The notes below the pieces were generated by a model that did no database searches, was not told the DNA's origin, and saw only the letters and a list, made by a program, of their open reading frames with translations. A DNA stretch of 64,000 bases from Melampsora larici-populina 98AG31 (Eukaryota > Basidiomycota > Pucciniomycetes > Pucciniales > Melampsoraceae), in contig NW_006768788.1 in NCBI RefSeq assembly GCF_000204055.1, positions 1,087,192-1,151,191 of the forward strand, given 5' to 3'. Below, one piece after another: positions 1-9,636 of this stretch. The first letter of the stretch is position 1. Each line of letters starts with the position of its first letter. Position numbers and translations under genes: made by a program.

Positions 1-237
1 CTAGCATGACGTCAACTTCAGTTAGAACTTGATCCGGTAATGACTTACATCATTCCATGAAGATCAACGCTCTCTATGAAAGGCAAATCTTACTCCTCAC
101 TTCTGCCATAACCGTATGGTCGAACAAGTCCGGCACAAACGATAACCGATCGGAAAGGGCATTAGCCATTTGCGTCATACTCTGAAGTAAGTCTATCACC
201 CCTGCGCATCTCATACGGGTCGTCAGTTGATGTCCTG
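1..237 (-). pseudogene. decayed coding fragment, family not recognised
   Basis: Read on the minus strand from a possible acceptor (gtgtag) near 238, the sequence gives about 50 protein-like residues that include RMRCAGVIDLLQSMTQM and ANALSDRLSFVPDLFDH. A TAG then interrupts at 74-76 and a TGA at 50-52, and the same frame continues protein-like to the window edge. This suggests an exon of a dead gene or transposon cut by the window start. I do not recognise the family. Random open frame remains possible. Confidence 0.3.
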
Positions 238-308
238 ACTACACGTAACGCTTGGTATGGTAAAGCTCACATGTGAATCAAAAAGGTTCAGTTTTACTTT
301 GATTTCAT

Positions 309-408
309 NNNNNNNNNNNNNNNNNNNNNNNNNNNNNNNNNNNNNNNNNNNNNNNNNNNNNNNNNNNNNNNNNNNNNNNNNNNNNNNNNNNNNNNNNNNN
401 NNNNNNNN
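309..408. other. assembly gap (100 N)
   Basis: Exactly one hundred N bases, the usual placeholder for a scaffold gap of unknown size. Reading frames that appear to cross it are not meaningful. Confidence 0.98.
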
Positions 409-2253
409 ACGGTTTTTCGCACCCATTTGCCTAGTGTTAAAGGTATACACATAACTCCACCGACATGACCAAACTCTGAATAGAAATCAAAATCAAATCA
501 CGTGATAAGGGGATTGTTGAAAGATGAGCTAGCCAAAAGCCAATTCCATTCCCGTCACATTCTTCTCTTTCTGAAAGACAAGTTAAGGAAGGATACCTTT
601 AAAGGCTGACGCTAGCTATGTAGCTGCGATTGTTCTTCTAAAATCGTCTGTCAGCCTTGCCTCCAAGCCGACTAGCCAACATTCCATTCTCTTGATTATC
701 ATTAGTCAAGCTTCCATATGGGTCATGAAGAGAACAACAAATGTAGAATTTTATCAATTTTCTTTCCGGTGATCGAATTTGTGCGATTCCATTGTGCAAT
801 TTAGGAAGATAGACTAGATCTAGCGAATAGTAGCGCGCTGTAACATGAAATGTCCCTAGGTATGCAAGTACACGACAGCATCTGGGAGTCCCATGGAGCC
901 TAAGGATAAACCGAATCCAGCTACGGGGGTCACGTCGTAAATCTCTGGTCTTTAGTTGAAAAAATGGCAAGGAAAGCCTTGAAGAAATTCATAGATGAAT
1001 TCAATCCATTGTCAGATGGAGTCACTCTCGAGGATCTGCTGTCCAAGGACGGGCAATATTTTGCCACTCGAGCCATCCTTTAGCAACTTTCTCGTCCAGT
1101 TTGATGTCCGGCTAATGGTGATGACTTATGTGTGTAAACTATGTACTACTTGTAGGATATACCGATTCTAGCGTACTTTCCATGCAAGTTTCAAGCTCAC
1201 ATCGAGCTCACATCACAATTCATCAAAAATCTACTGACCAGCATAGACAAGAAGATATATTTAGGTATTCACATGTGTGAATGGGTAGAGGGTCATGGAG
1301 AAGAGCTGCTGATGACCTCCAAAATGACGTAAGACGCTGACGTAAAAGGTATTGGATAGAGATGATAACCTGTGGTAAAGACGATGACAAAAAAGGATTT
1401 GATGCAATTTATTCCGCGTTTTCCTAATGGCCCACTCTAACAAAAGCTGAAAGTCTATCAGACGTTACGTGCGTTCAACGTCTAGTATACCAAAGGAAGG
1501 GATTTGACATCAACCTCTGAGTGACTTTCTTGGTATTTTATTTGTATACTGACTACATAAGGGTGGCCACTATCTTTTCCCATGCATAACAAACGGAGCA
1601 ATCGATAGTGCTATGATTACGACATTGATGTGGAGTATGTTTATCATCCTCACTTGCAAAAGCTGGTGCGGCCCCAATGATATATACGTTGATCGATGGT
1701 CGATGCTGAAAAAAGCTCGAACGGTCAAATCAACGCATCTCAAAGCAAGTCATGACTGGGGTTATAACCTACTTTTAAATCGCAGACGCTTTTACCTTTC
1801 GAAAACGACAAGGCGGAAAGCTTCTTCTCTATGACCGAATTATTAGATACCCTGTGATCACAAACGCAGTTGGGGCAACACTCCAAGCCATGGTCACGAC
1901 AGAATATAAATTGATTCACTATGATATTCTCAGCGGGCATCGCTGTTGAATATTACGCTGATTCTTTGAGGACGAAAGTTCTGAGACAAAAGAGATAGAC
2001 AATCCCGAATCAGGTTCATCAGAAGAATAAAAATGAGTATGGATATGCGTTCAAGAAGCGTTGAGATAAGAAGGCACACCAAGAGGATATGATATGATAG
2101 GTAGGGAGATTTCTCCGACACGCAACTGTGCAAACGCGAAACCTACAAGACTTTGAGGAGTTTTTACGATGTGGGATGTATTTATATTTTGATTTGCTTT
2201 TCCAGCATCGGTCCGCTCTGTGATCACGTCCAGCTGCTAAAGCCCCTCCTTTC
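409..2253. other. stretch without a supported gene
   Basis: No frame has splice sites and motif support. A 39-residue frame at 964-1083 (starting MARKALKKFIDEFNPL) and a frame around 1840-1945 look protein-like but are short and end in stops. They may be remnants of a decayed element. The copia element is inserted at the right edge. Confidence 0.5.
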
Positions 2254-2545
2254 TGTTATGGCCGGAGGCCATAGGCGGTTAGGTTAGTGAACGGGGCCAC
2301 GTCTACGACAAAGCCCGGGGCTTAGGTTTGGGGATCTTATACAATTAGTTGTACCACTCCTCGATATCCCGGCTCTTCACCCATTGGAGCCGGAACATCG
2401 AGCGAGGAACAGAGTGCTCACTTGAGACTCTGTCACTACAGGTTAGCCTATTCTTCTCTCTATGTTGTAGTGTTTGCAATCCAACCCATTGGAGCCGGAA
2501 CATCGAGCGAGGAACAGAGTGCTCACTTGAGACTCTGTCACTACA
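2254..2545 (+). repeat. 5' LTR of the copia element
   Basis: This is a 292-base LTR, TGTTATGG...CTACA. It contains an internal direct repeat of 62 bases (2379-2440 and 2484-2545). Both copies are followed by GGTTA, which for the second copy is the start of the primer binding site. The sequence cttatacaatt near 2338 could serve as a weak TATA-like element. Confidence 0.95.
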
Positions 2546-2571
2546 GGTTATGAGCCCGCACTGCCACTGCG
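2546..2571 (+). other. primer binding site matching initiator tRNA-Met, internal (half-tRNA) type
   Basis: Directly after the LTR lies ggttatgagccc, followed by gcactgccactgcg. Its reverse complement contains GGGCTCATAACC, the anticodon stem-loop of eukaryotic initiator tRNA-Met, and then a match to the D-arm side (cgcagtgg). It does not start with TGG, the complement of a tRNA 3' CCA end. This is the half-tRNA priming arrangement known for Drosophila copia and yeast Ty5. The tRNA comparison is from memory of yeast initiator tRNA. Confidence 0.8.
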
Positions 2572-2598
2572 TGAGCGAATTCCGATAGTCACAGTTTC

Positions 2599-5500
2599 AT
2601 GCGAACAAGAAGGAAAGATTACGGGGAAGCGAAACCAATAGCAAAGCGATCATACAAGAAGAAAGAGAAAGTTAAAGACGAAGTATTACTGAAAAGCGAT
2701 ATTGAATTACCGACATTTATAAAGAAACATCCTGAAGTATTAGAAAATCTAAAACGTCATCCCGGTTTAAGACCGATTACCCCTTCAGTATACCCCCCAA
2801 CTTCCGATTCATTATATCCCCCTATACCTATCAACAGATTACATTTTATTTTTCGCTTCTCACTTTTATCTCTTCATTCGCCCCCGCAACCTTATTTCCA
2901 TAATCGCCGACTTAACCCTCTGCCCACACCTCTCTCGCAAGTTCCTTTCTTCGCTCCGAAAGGTCTACTCTTCGAACCTACTCCTCGAGTTACACAATAT
3001 TCGACTGCTACTCGTTTGGAGATTCGAAGGATTTTCCAACGCAGCAAGACTATTAAATCACAATCGACAATGTCGAATGCCGGACCACCTCCCCCTGCTG
3101 CTCCACCGGGCATGCGTCAACCACCCCCTCATCAAACTCATGCTGCCTCTGTCGAAGACTACCGTTCCAACAAATTCCAACTGTCTATGCCTACTTACGT
3201 TAAAGGCTCCGTCGATACTCTTAAAGTAGACGGTTCAAATTATGCCGAATGGGAGTTCAAGATTGGTCGTTGCGTGGATCGTGTGACAAAAACGACTGAT
3301 TATCTTTCAAAAGATGGGATGAAGTCGTCCGATCCCGATGGTGATGCTGTTGTTTACTCGATGATCGAACTCACGGTGCCCTTCGAAATTCAACGTCGCT
3401 TGTCTGGCTCAGCTAAAGATGCTTTCCGTACCATCCGAGCTCTGTTTTTCTTTCCCAGTCGTAGTGGTCATATGGCTACTTGGAAAGAAGTGTTGGAGAT
3501 TAAATATGATGATGTATCGGACATTGGTGACTATTTCCGCAAGATCGACGAGAAGATATCGGATCTTGAACGTTCTGGTTTTGAATGGTCCAAGGACGCA
3601 ATTACCGGTGTACTATATCAAATTGGACTCGGTAATGCTTTCACCAACGTCAACAACACCTTGAACGCTCGACTCCGTGCTACTCCAACGAACCCGATCA
3701 CTGCTCGTGAGGTGGAAGAATCAATCCGTGCCGAGAAACAAATTCACAATACCGATAACATTACTCCAGCCTTCAGTCAATTAGATCTCAACGCCAACGC
3801 ATTCAACGCCTCGCCTACCATGAATAGACGTGGAGCTGGTAATACGGGCTCCCTATATCGTGCCGCGACACCGTCGAGAGGCAGAGGTGTTTTTGTCCAC
3901 TCACCTCAATTTCAATCTCGCAATCTTAATTCTCCTCTATCTCGTCATCTTACTTCTCCTCCAACTCGAACTTATCAACTCAGTCCGAAATTTGTCCCGC
4001 CAGCCCCCGGTGTCGTTTCCAAATTCCATCCCTCACTTTACAATCAGGGTATATGCTACGTGTGCCACAATACTGGACACTGGTCTGACACCTGCCCTAC
4101 CAAGTTTCCGGCGTCACCCTCACAACCGTCAACAAGTCGATCATCTACGACTGCCTCGACATCGACACCGCCTCGTTCGTTTCGCCTCAATCTGATCGAT
4201 GCAAACGGCGCGACGTTCACCGTGGACGCCACAGGTGTTGAGGAGGATGAGGGACCACTACCTGATGGGATCTGGGCGTCAGAGGGTACCCTGACCGAGA
4301 TGTGGGACAATGGGGATGAAGGTGTGAGTGACACCGGCGCTACCCATATGGTAACTGGTAAACTCGAATACCTAACTGATGTCCGCATGTTACCTAGACC
4401 GATCCCGGTATCGGTGGCGACAAAGGCACCTAAGGCGTTTGTTACCCACGCGGGGACGATGCACATTAGGAGTGATGATGGCAAGCCTATCCCGATCCAC
4501 AACACCTTTTATTCGCCACTGGCCAGCAGCACACTGATATCTATTCCTCAACTAGTGAAATCAGGTGGATCATGGGATGCGAAGGATGGCAAGATGAAAC
4601 TCAAGTTTCCGTGTGGTGGTGTTGTTACTTCTGATCTAAACTTGAATGCTAGGAGGTGGACTGTTCCTGTAATGAAAGCTTCGGCATTTGATTGTCCCAA
4701 GTTATCGCCTCCGTCAAGGATCGTGCACCCCACCCCACCTTCCCTATCCTCTCTGACGACCAATGCGACCATGATTGGTGCTCCGCCGGCTGTGAACGAA
4801 GCCCTGAAATGGCATTGCCGCTTCGGTCACACCAGTATGCGTAACATCCAAAGGATGATTAAGCATGGTGTAGTGTCTGGACTTCCCGAAAAGATCGACA
4901 AGACACCTTTTACTTGCCTGGACTGTCTCAAGAGTAAGAGTTTACGTTCGATAACTCTTACGTCCTCTGGAACGCGTTTACAACCACTGGAATTGATCGT
5001 TAGTGATGTTGCCGGACCTTATACGCCTTCAGCAAACGGTGCACGCTACATGATTAATTTCAGGGATGTAGCCACTACCTACACAGAGTCCATATGTGTG
5101 GCTAAACGTGATCAAGTTCCCCAGATGTTCTTCGAATTTGTTGAACGTATGGAAAGGCAAACCGGCTTCAAAGTGAAGAAACTACGAAGCGATGGAGCCG
5201 GTGAATATACCTCCAAGGCGATGAACACGTGGTGTGCAGCACGTGGGATCATCAACCATCAGACAAACCGTTACGAACATCACCAGAATGGCACAGCTGA
5301 AAGGTCCATACGAACAATCTCAGATATGGGCCGCACAATGCTTCATGCAGCGAACTTTGGGGAGGACATGTGGGCGTATGCACACACCGCTGCGTCCCAT
5401 GTGCACAACCGAATTCCTAACGCCGCCACTGGGCTCAAGACCCCTTTTGAATTGATGTTCGATCGGAAACCACACCTCGATTACTTACGTACATTTGGTG

Positions 5501-7386
5501 AACCTGCAATTGTCCATATCCCGTGTGAGATAAGACGCAAACTAGATGTACGGGGTAAGAAGATGCTTATGGTTGGTTATCCGAAGGGCAAGAAAGGTTG
5601 GACCTTCTGGGATCCTGAAACCAAGGTTACAACGACAGTTGATTCCTCTCTTGCTCGGTTCTTATCTGATGGGCCTCCGCTACCCCAACCAACACCAGCG
5701 CCAACATCGACGGAGACCCTGTCGGACGTCGAAAACTCCAAAGGAAGTTTAGCTTATGTTCTAAATGCTTTACGCCTTGGTGAATTCGATGGCGAACATG
5801 CAGTAGAGGAGCAGGACGCTCTCGCTCTTATGGTCGAAACTCAGACATCGCCGTATGGGATCATTCCAAAGTCCTATACAGAAGCTATGCGTTTACCTGA
5901 AGCTGAGAAGTGGAAGGAAGCATGCTTGGAAGAGTTACGACGCTTTACTGACATGGGCGTATGGGAAGTGAGCGACCCACCTGAAGGTCAACATCTTACT
6001 GATCTGAAATGGGTGTTTACCATCAAACGAGACGGGCGCTTCAAAGCACGACTCGTGGCAAAAGGTTACTCACAAGTTGAAGGGGTAGATTTCACCGAAA
6101 CTTTCGCACCGACGGCGACTTTTGCTGCTCTTCGAGTGGTATTGGTCATTGCAGCCTATTACGGGCTGAAGGTGCGTGGTTTTGATGTGATAGCGGCATA
6201 TTTGAACAGTCCAATGGACCACGATGTTTGGGTGAAGTCACCGCCTGGTTTTAAACTTGGTCGTGTGATGAAGCTGTTGAAAGCATTGTATGGTACTAAG
6301 CAGGGTGCGAGGTGTTGGTGGAAGTTCATGGAAGAAAAGCTACGTGCTTTAGGTTTTCAGCCAAGCCAGTTTGATCCAAGCTTCTACGTGCTGCGTCGCA
6401 ATGGCAAGATGTGTTTGGTTTGGTTGCATGTGGATGATGGATGTGTTGCGAGTGATTCAGATGAGTTATTGAAGGAGATAGAAAAAGAATTGAGTTCACA
6501 GATTGAGATCAAGTGGGAGAAAGACCTGACTCACATTGTTGGCGTGCAAATTGACCGTGTGGCTACTAATCACTTCATCCTTTCACAATCTGATTTGGCT
6601 AACAAGATTGTAAGGGATAACCAGGACCTACTCTCGTCATTCTCAGCTACGACCCCGGTGCCACCCAACCTTTCACTAACAACGCCAACAAATGAATTAC
6701 CGCTAGAAAGCAATCGCTACCTTAGTATAGTGGGAGCAGTTAGCTATTTGGCAGTAGGAACAAGACCTGACTTAGCATTTCCGGTGAACTTCTTAGCTCG
6801 ATACTCCAAATCGCCTCAGACAGAGCACTGGAATGCGATCAAGCACCTGTTGCGCTACGTTCGAGACACTGCCAACATGGGTCTCGACATCAATCCTACG
6901 AAAATTAAGGTTAGGAGAGCGGTGGAAACCTTTGTGGATGCCAATTGGGGTGGAGAGTTTGCAAGGTCGACGTATGGACACGTGACACGATTATACGGGG
7001 TACCGATCGCGTGGGTATCTCGAAGACAAGGATGCGTTGCAACATCCACGTGCCATGCTGAATTTATGGCGGTTGGTGCAGCATGTCGGGACACGATTTG
7101 GTTACAATCTTTAATTCAAGATATCATTCCAAGAATTGGAACTCCTCTGATCCTAGGTGACAACAAATCATCGATCCACGTATCAAAAGACAACGCAGCT
7201 AATAAGCGGACACGACACACTGAACGAGAATTCTATTACATCAATGAACAGCTGTACAAGAAGAAGGTGGATCTTGAATGGATACCGGGAAATGAACAAC
7301 TGGCTGATACTTTCACAAAGGCCTTGGGACCATTGAAATTCAGAGAGGCTAGAGGATTGTTGGGTGTGTGTGCGAAGAGGAAGTGA
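2599..7386 (+). CDS. copia gag-pol polyprotein
   Basis: This is one open frame of 1595 codons. Residues 1-157 have low complexity and are unlike Gag, so the ATG at 3070 (residue 158) is a likely alternative start. Domains in order are: Gag (about 190-430); CCHC zinc knuckle CYVCHNTGHWSDTC from residue 486; aspartic protease at D578 (SDTGATH); integrase zinc motif H739, H744, C773, C776; integrase core D806, D865, E901 with D-35-E spacing; reverse transcriptase about 1120-1330 with LHVDD at 1276-1280 (usual form YVDD); and RNase H about 1430-1570, ending in an ADTFTKAL tail. All catalytic residues are present and there are no stops or frameshifts. It makes the virus-like particle proteins and enzymes for copying and integration. 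Confidence 0.95.
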   Translation: MRTRRKDYGEAKPIAKRSYKKKEKVKDEVLLKSDIELPTFIKKHPEVLENLKRHPGLRPITPSVYPPTSDSLYPPIPINRLHFIFRFSLLSLHSPPQPYFHNRRLNPLPTPLSQVPFFAPKGLLFEPTPRVTQYSTATRLEIRRIFQRSKTIKSQSTMSNAGPPPPAAPPGMRQPPPHQTHAASVEDYRSNKFQLSMPTYVKGSVDTLKVDGSNYAEWEFKIGRCVDRVTKTTDYLSKDGMKSSDPDGDAVVYSMIELTVPFEIQRRLSGSAKDAFRTIRALFFFPSRSGHMATWKEVLEIKYDDVSDIGDYFRKIDEKISDLERSGFEWSKDAITGVLYQIGLGNAFTNVNNTLNARLRATPTNPITAREVEESIRAEKQIHNTDNITPAFSQLDLNANAFNASPTMNRRGAGNTGSLYRAATPSRGRGVFVHSPQFQSRNLNSPLSRHLTSPPTRTYQLSPKFVPPAPGVVSKFHPSLYNQGICYVCHNTGHWSDTCPTKFPASPSQPSTSRSSTTASTSTPPRSFRLNLIDANGATFTVDATGVEEDEGPLPDGIWASEGTLTEMWDNGDEGVSDTGATHMVTGKLEYLTDVRMLPRPIPVSVATKAPKAFVTHAGTMHIRSDDGKPIPIHNTFYSPLASSTLISIPQLVKSGGSWDAKDGKMKLKFPCGGVVTSDLNLNARRWTVPVMKASAFDCPKLSPPSRIVHPTPPSLSSLTTNATMIGAPPAVNEALKWHCRFGHTSMRNIQRMIKHGVVSGLPEKIDKTPFTCLDCLKSKSLRSITLTSSGTRLQPLELIVSDVAGPYTPSANGARYMINFRDVATTYTESICVAKRDQVPQMFFEFVERMERQTGFKVKKLRSDGAGEYTSKAMNTWCAARGIINHQTNRYEHHQNGTAERSIRTISDMGRTMLHAANFGEDMWAYAHTAASHVHNRIPNAATGLKTPFELMFDRKPHLDYLRTFGEPAIVHIPCEIRRKLDVRGKKMLMVGYPKGKKGWTFWDPETKVTTTVDSSLARFLSDGPPLPQPTPAPTSTETLSDVENSKGSLAYVLNALRLGEFDGEHAVEEQDALALMVETQTSPYGIIPKSYTEAMRLPEAEKWKEACLEELRRFTDMGVWEVSDPPEGQHLTDLKWVFTIKRDGRFKARLVAKGYSQVEGVDFTETFAPTATFAALRVVLVIAAYYGLKVRGFDVIAAYLNSPMDHDVWVKSPPGFKLGRVMKLLKALYGTKQGARCWWKFMEEKLRALGFQPSQFDPSFYVLRRNGKMCLVWLHVDDGCVASDSDELLKEIEKELSSQIEIKWEKDLTHIVGVQIDRVATNHFILSQSDLANKIVRDNQDLLSSFSATTPVPPNLSLTTPTNELPLESNRYLSIVGAVSYLAVGTRPDLAFPVNFLARYSKSPQTEHWNAIKHLLRYVRDTANMGLDINPTKIKVRRAVETFVDANWGGEFARSTYGHVTRLYGVPIAWVSRRQGCVATSTCHAEFMAVGAACRDTIWLQSLIQDIIPRIGTPLILGDNKSSIHVSKDNAANKRTRHTEREFYYINEQLYKKKVDLEWIPGNEQLADTFTKALGPLKFREARGLLGVCAKRK

Positions 7387-7541
7387 GAGATTGTTGTTGT
7401 TTTTTTTTATTATTTTATTTTCCTTTTATTTTTTTCTAGTTTTATTTAGCAGTTACTGCTTATTTGTTTGAGATGTTGTGAGCGTTGTTGTTTCTATTTT
7501 TTCTTTTCTAGAGATAGGCTTTGTCTTGCCGTGGGGGGGGG
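7387..7541 (+). other. copia 3' leader and polypurine tract
   Basis: A T-rich non-coding stretch ends in a run of nine G at 7533-7541, directly against the right LTR. This is the expected place and composition for the plus-strand priming polypurine tract. Confidence 0.8.
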
Positions 7542-7833
7542 TGTTATGGCCGGAGGCCATAGGCGGTTAGGTTAGTGAACGGGGCCACGTCTACGACAAA
7601 GCCCGGGGCTTAGGTTTGGGGATCTTATACAATTAGTTGTACCACTCCTCGATATCCCGGCTCTTCACCCATTGGAGCCGGAACATCGAGCGAGGAACAG
7701 AGTGCTCACTTGAGACTCTGTCACTACAGGTTAGCCTATTCTTCTCTCTATGTTGTAGTGTTTGCAATCCAACCCATTGGAGCCGGAACATCGAGCGAGG
7801 AACAGAGTGCTCACTTGAGACTCTGTCACTACA
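7542..7833 (+). repeat. 3' LTR of the copia element
   Basis: It appears identical to 2254-2545, including the internal 62-base duplication, and is followed by the CTTTC target duplication at 7834-7838. Confidence 0.95.
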
Positions 7834-8079
7834 CTTTCAACGCTTGTCAAGGATATATCATCAGACTCACCACATCCTTTCCTTGCAAATGAATGCGACC
7901 TAAAATTTTTACCACCCTGCCCCACTTTCACACTGCGCTGATTCAAATGCTTGACAAGAGATAACAAAGTCGAATCAAATAAGATCAAATAGCGCGGGAC
8001 CATGGTTAATAAAGACAATCAAGGTGCAGTTTGTGCAGAGATCCATATATAGATCATATATTCCCAAGACTATACCTAC

Positions 8080-8475
8080 AGGACCCCGGAAAGCTCCAGG
8101 TAAACTATCCGACCTAAAATGTATGGATCGAGGGTCCAAAAAAACGCTGACGTACCGACGAAAAAGGAATTTTTTGGGTCTTTTTCGAGCAAAAACCCGT
8201 TTTTTTGAATTCAGACGTACCGACCTGACAGGTATGGATTTGTCTTTGGCCGGAAAAAAAGGCCAAAAACACTCCCTTTTCAACGTACATACCGACGAAA
8301 AACGAATGGATTCGCTTCGTGAGGAAATTTTAGCGATTTTTGCTCTTTGAACGTACCGACGAAACCGGAATTGTTTGACCTCAATTTTTGGGTTTTTACC
8401 GGGTCACAGGGTATTGAAAAGGTCAATTTGGGTGGTTTTAGGTCGGATAGTTGACCTGGAGCTTTCCGGGGTCCT
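8080..8475. mobile_element. 396-base MITE with about 39-base terminal inverted repeats and 8-base target duplication
   Basis: The left end AGGACCCCGGAAAGCTCCAG (8080 on) and the reverse complement of the right end (ending 8475) match for about 39 bases with one difference. Both sides are flanked by ATACCTAC (8072-8079 and 8476-8483). An 8-base duplication is usual for hAT and for Zisupton/KDZ elements. The inside has no coding frame and holds repeated acgtaccgacgaaa-like motifs (about 8149, 8214, 8288, 8350). It is a non-autonomous element whose helper is not identified. Confidence 0.88.
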
Positions 8476-8483
8476 ATACCTAC

Positions 8484-9636
8484 TATACTGGCTGGATCAT
8501 GAATTGAATCTCGACCTACCTCGACGAATCACGATTGCGTATTGGGCGCTATTGGGCGTATAGCTGATCTCAACTTTGTCGCGGATCCCACGGGGTACAC
8601 CGGTAAGCCCAAGACCCTCCTGAGTCCTGAATGCTGAGCACCCCCGAGCCTAGGTGGAAGAGTGAAGAGGCACTATGTATAAGCAGAAACCTTTGTTGAA
8701 TACCATTGTGTAAACTCCGTGCACGTGAGAAATCATCAAGACCTTTGACACACTATCATGTCCTAAAACTTGATATGTTTTTTTACAAAGGAGAACACAC
8801 CTTACTCATTGATGCGAGCAAAACCAGTTCCCTCAATCTTTCCTACCAACATATAAAGGAATTCAGTCTCCAGCGTGTATGAATATTTACCAACAACTAT
8901 GTATGTTTGGATACTTCCTTAGTAACCTGCAAGTTTGAGATGATCACCGTGCAGCTAAAGAAATGGCTATCTTGTAACCTGCTCAGGACTAATAGCTAAA
9001 CAATGCCACTAGTATATTGCACCCAGGTAGTTTGTCCAGACCTGAAGACTCAAGGTTGGTCTGGTGTTGCCTTACTCTGATCAGTTTTGGTATAAAAAGC
9101 TATGGATCAGATCCCGATCTTGATGATTACCCAACCAATCAGCTTCAAAGCACAGCTATTCAAGAGTAGGCTAAACCATAGTACCCATTACACTCCTCGA
9201 GAAACTTCAAACAACTACTCCTGAGATGCAGGCATTCAGCTCTCTCTTCTTTATGTACAAACCCATTTGTTTATTATATTTCTTTAAAACACATTGAAAA
9301 AGATTCAGTTAAATTCGAGAGCAAGGATAATGGAACAACAACAAATTTCTTCAACATCAATTAACCAACCTAATCTTACACATGATATATCTTCTTACCT
9401 ATCCACCATAAGTCTTAGATAAGAAGCAAAAAAGAGAAATTCAATACACAAACCTTGCGCATATAGAGTACATGATTTTGCCTCTGATCTTTGAAGTTGC
9501 TTGACCATATTATCAGTATCAGAGTGCTGAAATCACAGGAAAACAAAAAAGGAGGAACAGCAAGCCTATCCAGCATATAAAGCACACTCTAGAGAATCAG
9601 ATCCCTGGCTTCTTGGTATCAAAACACAAAAAATGA
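8484..9636. other. intergenic, nothing recognised
   Basis: AT-rich DNA between the MITE and the RING gene. No frame shows motif or splice support, and I see no tRNA-like fold. Confidence 0.5.

Larger units (their letters stand above)
2254..7833 (+). mobile_element. complete Ty1/copia LTR retrotransposon
   Basis: Two 292-base LTRs (2254-2545 and 7542-7833) look identical on reading and begin TG and end CA. They flank a single uninterrupted gag-pol frame. A 5-base target-site duplication, CTTTC, lies at 2249-2253 and 7834-7838. A primer binding site follows the left LTR and a run of nine G precedes the right LTR. Identical LTRs, an intact duplication and an open polyprotein indicate a recent insertion that may still be active. 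The domain order protease-integrase-RT-RNase H places it in Ty1/copia. Confidence 0.97.

Noticed and set aside
638..970. 110-codon minus-strand frame near the left end
   Set aside because: No domain, no splice context and unusual composition; likely chance.
2599..3069. Residues 1-157 of the copia frame as a true N-terminal domain
   Set aside because: Low complexity and unlike Gag; the ATG at 3070 precedes the recognisable Gag, so the upstream part is probably untranslated leader that happens to be open.
8072..8483. The 396-base element as part of the copia insertion
   Set aside because: It has its own inverted ends and its own 8-base duplication, outside the copia target duplication.
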